Positions 60,321 to 64,000 of a stretch of DNA of 64,000 nt are shown here, piece after piece. The position numbers and the translations under genes were made by a program. Every line of letters starts with the position of its first letter. Positions within the stretch are counted from its first letter, which is position 1. Source of the DNA: Guillardia theta CCMP2712 (lineage: Eukaryota > Cryptophyceae > Pyrenomonadales > Geminigeraceae); contig NW_005434637.1 in the NCBI RefSeq assembly GCF_000315625.1, positions 381,985 through 445,984 on the forward strand, written 5' to 3'. Below the pieces are notes generated by a model. It made no database searches. It was given only the letters and a program-made list of their open reading frames with translations, and was not told where the DNA came from.

Positions 60321-60803
60321 AGAATTGAGGAGCACATGAGAGATAGACTGTATGCTAGGATGTGAAACCCAAGCATCCAGACATGAGAGGACCTTACTGC
60401 GGCAAGACGGCTCAGCTAGGACTTGAAGCCCCCTCTTCGTCCCACACTGCACGTGGCTCTACGGCACGGAGCTCTGACCTGCATGCTCTACGCAGACTAC
60501 CTTGCTATAGTGGACAACGTAAGGAGGGTGTCCGGCGAAATAGGATGACTGCTATAGGTATCGGCCATCATGTGGGAGGGGCTGGGGTTTCATAGAAGAG
60601 GAAGATGGGCATGCGAAGTGAGTGCGGCCGGCCCCGGGGCCCCGCCGCCTGGTGCCCGCCAGGGTGCCGCTGTGCCCGGGCCGGCCCGGCCGCCGGGCCC
60701 GGCCAGCCCGGCCCGCCGGCCGCGGCCTGCCCGCCGGCCGGCTGGGCGTACTGTTTCACCATCATTCGTGGTACTCTTCCCATTCGTTCAGGTGGCCGCC
60801 GCC
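60321..60803. repeat. Intergenic DNA with a GC-rich island before the PTPS-like gene
   Basis: An extreme GC island (about 60618-60745; GGCCGG, CCCGGGCC, GCCGGCC words) ends 60 nt before the start codon at 60804. Between 60321 and 60617 I see no coding frame. Confidence 0.55.
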
Positions 60804-61376
60804 ATGGTTGCTGTGAATAGCCCATGGCTCACCCTGCTCGTCCTGCCAGCGATGATGAGAGGCTTCACTGAAGCGACAGCGCCTGCACTTGTGTCTCGAA
60901 CAAGCGCAGCTGTGCCATCTGCACATTTCTCGTCCTCTCCTATGAAGAACTTTGCAACCTCAATGCATCTCAGGGGAGGAGGGGAGCGGTACAGCCTCGG
61001 GCTGCGCGACTCAATAATGATCGCGCATTCATTCACTGGGAAGGAATTCGGTCCCGCACAGAACATGCATGGGGCGACGTATACTGTGGACGTGGAATTT
61101 CATGTGGAGAGCCTTGCTCCACGGTTGAATTGGGTTTTGGACATTGGGGAGGGAATGACGATGTTAAAGAAAGTTCTTGGGGAATACAACTTCAAAAATC
61201 TCAACGAGCTCTTTCCCGGAGAAAACACTACAACAGAATTCATGTGCAAGAAAATATTTGAGGGTCTTTGCGTGGAGTTGAAGGGCAAGTTCAAGGGGTC
61301 CATAACCGTGAAGTTGTGGGAGAGTCACAGTGCATGGGCTTCTTACACCAACGACATTGGTGCTGATGGCTGTTAA
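60804..61376 (+). CDS. 6-pyruvoyl-tetrahydropterin synthase/QueD-superfamily protein with organelle leader
   Basis: The T-fold superfamily makes pterin or queuosine precursors from dihydroneopterin triphosphate, with a His-bound zinc. The start MVAVNSPWLTLLVLPAMMRG is a signal-peptide-like leader; SAAVPSAHFSSSPMKN is a transit-like Ser/Ala segment and MHLRGGG marks the junction to the fold. The fold reads RDSIMIAHSFTGKEFGPAQN, MHGATYTVDVEFHVE, LDIGEGMTMLKKVLGEYNFK and NELFPGENTTTEFMCKKIFE, ending KLWESHSAWASY. E-N-x-T-T-E and D-x-G are family hallmarks, as is the C-terminal E-S. The usual zinc motif H-G-H-N-Y is H-G-A-T-Y here, so one zinc ligand is changed. Single exon of 190 residues, TAA at 61374. 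Confidence is high for superfamily, low for substrate. Confidence 0.85.
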   Translation: MVAVNSPWLTLLVLPAMMRGFTEATAPALVSRTSAAVPSAHFSSSPMKNFATSMHLRGGGERYSLGLRDSIMIAHSFTGKEFGPAQNMHGATYTVDVEFHVESLAPRLNWVLDIGEGMTMLKKVLGEYNFKNLNELFPGENTTTEFMCKKIFEGLCVELKGKFKGSITVKLWESHSAWASYTNDIGADGC

Positions 61377-61442
61377 CAATCACATTTCCCTTCTGCCACT
61401 CTCTATTTCCTGTTGACCTAGAAACCAATATTGTCAACCTGC

Positions 61443-61448
61443 AATAAA
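61443..61448 (+). promoter_or_regulatory. Candidate polyadenylation signal
   Basis: AATAAA 66 nt after the stop codon of the PTPS-like gene. The 450 nt between this gene and the next minus-strand frame are AT-rich and otherwise featureless. Confidence 0.4.
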
Positions 61449-61833
61449 CAATCACAACCAAGCACACCAAACGATCGCAATGTGTCCAAAGAAGTCCGTA
61501 CCCCCACGGCTTGATATATGCAGTCTATAATGCAAAGGGTAGGATGTCGATTTTGATTTTATCAAAAAGGCTAAAACCTTGTCAAGAAGGAAAGACTGAG
61601 GTCTGACTTGTTGTTGGATCACTCAAAAAATCACACATCACACATGAGGTAAGATGTGACTTGTATTCATTATTCAATGAATAAGGATATAGTCTACCCC
61701 GTGTTGAGAAATACCTCAGGGGTCAGCGATGACTCAAGTAAGAAGAATCTGAAATTACAAAGGCATTTATTTCATTCTTTGAATATCTTATTCTGTCAAA
61801 GTTAAGACTTCTCGTACATGATATCAAATTACA

Positions 61834-62094
61834 TCATAATTGTTGTATCTCGCCAAAGACATTGATAAACTCGCTTTTGCCAAGAATCAATTCAATGCTC
61901 CTTCTCAAGCTTGCAAGCTGCTTTTGCTTAGTGGAGCAAACTTCCGGACGCTTGAGAGGGGTCAAAGAAGCTTGGAAATGAGCAGTGATTGTGTTGATTT
62001 CAACCTTATTTGTCATGAGTACGACAACAGACAAAAGATTGTCTAATACGTGTCCGATTGATCTTTTCAAAAATGGCTGCGCACTGTACTCCAA
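61834..62094 (-). CDS. Small protein or remnant with KQKQLASLRRSIELI C-terminal motif (copy A)
   Basis: The minus strand encodes 86 residues from MEYSAQPFLKRSIGHVLDNL and ends STKQKQLASLRRSIELILGK, then SEFINVFGEIQQL with a stop at 61834-61836. The last 31 residues match the C-terminus of the plus-strand gene at 62815-63006, with conservative changes only. The first half, with a hydrophobic stretch (VVVLMTNK), does not match and may be noncoding or an intron; the start is therefore uncertain. It may be a pseudogene. Function unknown. Confidence 0.45.
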   Translation of the reverse strand: MEYSAQPFLKRSIGHVLDNLLSVVVLMTNKVEINTITAHFQASLTPLKRPEVCSTKQKQLASLRRSIELILGKSEFINVFGEIQQL

Positions 62095-62814
62095 GGAAAT
62101 CTGTAGGGCTTGACGAGAGCTTCTTGATATGAGATGAACAGTAAAAGATCTCTCCCTGGGTGACTGCGTTGAGAGGAAGGTACGGAAACAAGTTGGTCAA
62201 GCGCAAATGCAGTAAGAAGGAATGATAAGAACCAAGTGCCGAGAGACGTGGTGGGTGAGGACAGGGGAGCCAGACTGATGTAGATAAAGGGAACTTCGGA
62301 AGGACGTTAGAGGAAAAGAAAAAGCCCGATGGTCAGCACGCTGACTCGGTTCCATACTGCGTTCGATTCCGTACCCCTACCCGTATCTCCAGCATGAAAA
62401 TGTGGGGCACATATACCCCTCAGCCTTGCCGTTCCAGTGTTTTGTGACTCCAGAAGTACAGAAGAGTCCTTATGAGAAGGGTTGGGGTACATACCCCTAC
62501 CCCGAATTAATTGTCCATCACATGGGCAAATTGGGGTATGTGATGAGACCGTCAAACCACAATGGGGTTGCCCTGTTTAAATCGTGTTTTAATTGTGGCT
62601 GACAAAAAAAAACGGTGTCACTAGCTCTTTCTGTTTAAATTGACCCTCACCTACACATCCTTCCTCGTGCTCTGCCTCGTGCTCTCAACCCTCGCCCCTC
62701 TCTCACCCCCTCGCTGTGCCGGCGATCGGCAGATCTCTGCTGGCCCCTCAGTCAACGTTGCCCTCTCATCTGTTTCGGTCGTGTTGTCAAGCGTAGACTC
62801 GATCTAGAATCAAG
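62095..62814. other. Intergenic DNA between two small paralogues; C-run texture
   Basis: At 62340-62580 the TACCCCTACCC/TTGGGGTA texture appears. A stretch at about 62327-62382 contains GTTCGATTCCG, a perfect tRNA B-box-like word, but lacks an acceptor stem. A CT-rich segment (62640-62710) precedes the small gene and could be its promoter or 5'UTR. No other gene is supported. Confidence 0.45.
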
Positions 62815-63006
62815 ATGCAGAGCGGAGGGGAAGTTTCGGTTCTTCAGCCCATCACTACTGAGCTGCAAGGAGAGCAGAAGCCTCGCGAGCCCCCAACAGT
62901 CTCGTCTGTGAAGCAGAAGCAGCTTGCGAGCCTCAAGAGAAGCATTGAGCTGATTGTGAGCCGTAGCCATTTTGTCGATGCACTTGGCGAGATCCAGAGG
63001 CTATGA
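62815..63006 (+). CDS. Small 63-residue protein with KQKQLASLKRSIELI C-terminal motif (copy B)
   Basis: MQSGGEVSVLQPITTELQGE starts an intronless 63-residue frame. It continues with a hydrophilic linker (QKPREPPTVSS) and ends VKQKQLASLKRSIELIVSRS, then HFVDALGEIQRL, TGA at 63004-63006. An AATAAA lies near 63059. The C-terminal half is predicted as one or two amphipathic helices. The related minus-strand copy at 61834-62094 conserves this half, which argues that it is, or recently was, a translated protein. No known family is recognised. Confidence 0.5.
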   Translation: MQSGGEVSVLQPITTELQGEQKPREPPTVSSVKQKQLASLKRSIELIVSRSHFVDALGEIQRL

Positions 63007-63866
63007 TGGAAAACTCGTCGAAGGGATGTATGAAAGAGTTGGGAGGTGTTGTGATAAGTAAATAAAGAGATAATATAATTCTTATCATGAAGTGTAGTGA
63101 GACAACAAGACAAAGCGATGATTCCATGATATCGTTGTCTATTTGTGCTATCAGATTCGAATCAAGATGTTCTCCTGGTCCCCTGCTCTGAGAGATGTAG
63201 AATATCACGATAAAACTTTGGAGTTCCATGATTTCCCCATTCTTACAGCTTGATAATAATTGGGGCCGGGACATTTTGTATTATTTGTGTCAAGATCCGA
63301 TTTAAACGAGAGCTACCACTGTTATGAAATAAAACTTTACAAACTTCAATCCAAACTCTACAGGGTACTGATGCAGCTTTCTTATCAAGCCCAAACTTAG
63401 GCAAAACACCTTTGCCAAAACTGCCGATTCCGTGAGACTCGGGGGTCTGGAGCCTCACAAGCCCGACATCACTTAACTCGCTGCCATTTAATCCCAAACT
63501 TGTCATCATCGGAATGTTTCAGACTTTCCGACTCGACATGGGCATATAGAGGGACTTCAATGGCGCGAGAAACTAGAAGAATGGCTGTTGAGTTTGCCAA
63601 AAATACCCTAAATATGAGTCAGCTTTGCTATGGGATCCGACAATGATGACTCGCCCGGCCGTTTGGCCAGTGCGACAGTCACTGAGTGTCAAGCCTTGAA
63701 GGTCAAGCCTCCTCGACTCTCCTGATTGTCCTCGTACTGATTTTAACTTAACTTTGAGTAAAGTACTCGATGGCGGGGGCCGGCTCTCCGTGCACTGGCG
63801 CATCAAGCGGCCCTTAAAGGTACCGTACCGTCCGAGTCACCGTTGCTCAGCCTGGCAGTGTACGGT
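63007..63866. other. Intergenic DNA, no supported gene; GC-rich patch near its end
   Basis: AT-rich sequence to about 63640 with scattered short frames but no splice-supported exons. A minus-strand frame at 63243-63509 shows nothing recognisable. From about 63645 CCGG words and GACAGTCACTGAGTGTC appear, the start of another island. Confidence 0.5.
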
Positions 63867-63970
63867 GACGGAGCACAAGTTTGTTAGACTCAGCGTCAGG
63901 GGCTTGTACTCAGATCAGTGCCAAAGTCACGCCGCAGATATCACATTCGAGTCGACCTTAGTTGTAACTT
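63867..63970. repeat. Dispersed repeat (copy 2)
   Basis: Shares with 60242-60319, in the same order, GTGACGGA, ACAAGTT, TTAGACT, CTTGTACT, CCAAAGTCACG, CAGATATCACAT and TCGACCTTAGTTGTAAC, differing by short insertions. It lies at the edge of a GC-rich island, like copy 1. Confidence 0.75.
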
Positions 63971-64000
63971 GAAGACAGTTCTTGCTCAAGACCGAGTTTA

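Noticed and set aside
62327-62382. tRNA-like segment with GTTCGATTCCG (B box).
   Set aside because: No matching acceptor stem, no D-arm and too short for a tRNA; at most a tRNA-derived fragment.

Overview
This window is nuclear DNA from a eukaryotic microbe. It has dense genes on both strands, most genes are split by short GT-AG introns (often about 35-60 nt), purine/pyrimidine microsatellites fill many introns, and there is one assembly gap (N run at 14806-15436). Several predicted preproteins begin with an ER-type signal peptide. In three of them (ClpS at 4895-5533, and the minus-strand genes at 48093-48789 and 57412-58399) a phenylalanine follows close to the expected cleavage point. That bipartite plastid-targeting layout is characteristic of algae with a secondary plastid of red ancestry. 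The whole picture fits a cryptophyte such as Guillardia theta; the taxon is an inference from sequence features, not a database match.

Layout. 0.6-4.8 kb: PIF1-type DNA helicase (+). 4.9-5.5 kb: plastid ClpS (-). 5.6-7.2 kb: AT-rich noncoding DNA. 7.2-10.7 kb: PH-domain/cyclic-nucleotide-gated K+ channel (+). 10.8-12.3 kb: unknown gene (-). 13.0-14.8 kb: U2AF large-subunit splicing factor (+), cut by the gap. 15.6-20.5 kb: long coiled-coil protein with a 14-residue tandem repeat (-). 20.9-22.8 kb: eIF2A (+). 23.4-24.1 kb: unknown gene (+). 25.3-28.2 kb: polycystin/PKD2-type channel (+). 28.3-29.5 kb: secreted or luminal protein (-), divergent from a methyltransferase-domain protein at 29.7-31.8 kb (+). 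32.1-34.7 kb: NAD kinase (-). 35.3-36.5 kb: multi-pass membrane protein (+). 36.7-38.4 kb: nearly identical inverted gene pair. 39.2-42.2 kb: large membrane protein (+). 42.4-43.6 kb: DTW-domain tRNA-modifying enzyme (-). 44.1-45.9 kb: MEMO1 homologue (+). 46.0-47.8 kb: GT4 glycosyltransferase (-). 48.1-48.8 kb: signal-peptide protein (-). 48.8-51.1 kb: gene-poor C-run DNA. 51.2-53.1 kb: phospholipase-A2-like protein (+). 55.4-57.3 kb: ankyrin-repeat protein (-). 57.4-58.4 kb: targeted basic protein (-). 58.8-60.0 kb: intronless type II membrane protein (+). 60.8-61.4 kb: pyruvoyl-tetrahydropterin-synthase-like protein (+). 61.8-63.0 kb: two small genes or gene relics sharing a C-terminal motif.

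There is no operon-like arrangement; the genes are unrelated housekeeping, signalling and organelle functions. Two kinds of noncoding DNA recur. One is short, very GC-rich islands (CCGG/GGCC words), mostly in intergenic DNA a few hundred bases upstream of start codons. The other is AT-rich DNA with C-run or G-run tracts. The observations most worth following up are the inverted gene pair with its nearby 36-bp perfect palindrome, a recurring Leu-Arg-Gly-Gly motif in signal-peptide-bearing preproteins, the GC-island family, and the small paralogous pair at 61.8-63.0 kb. Exon boundaries were read by eye from frame continuity and splice consensus, so outer CDS coordinates are firmer than individual introns.
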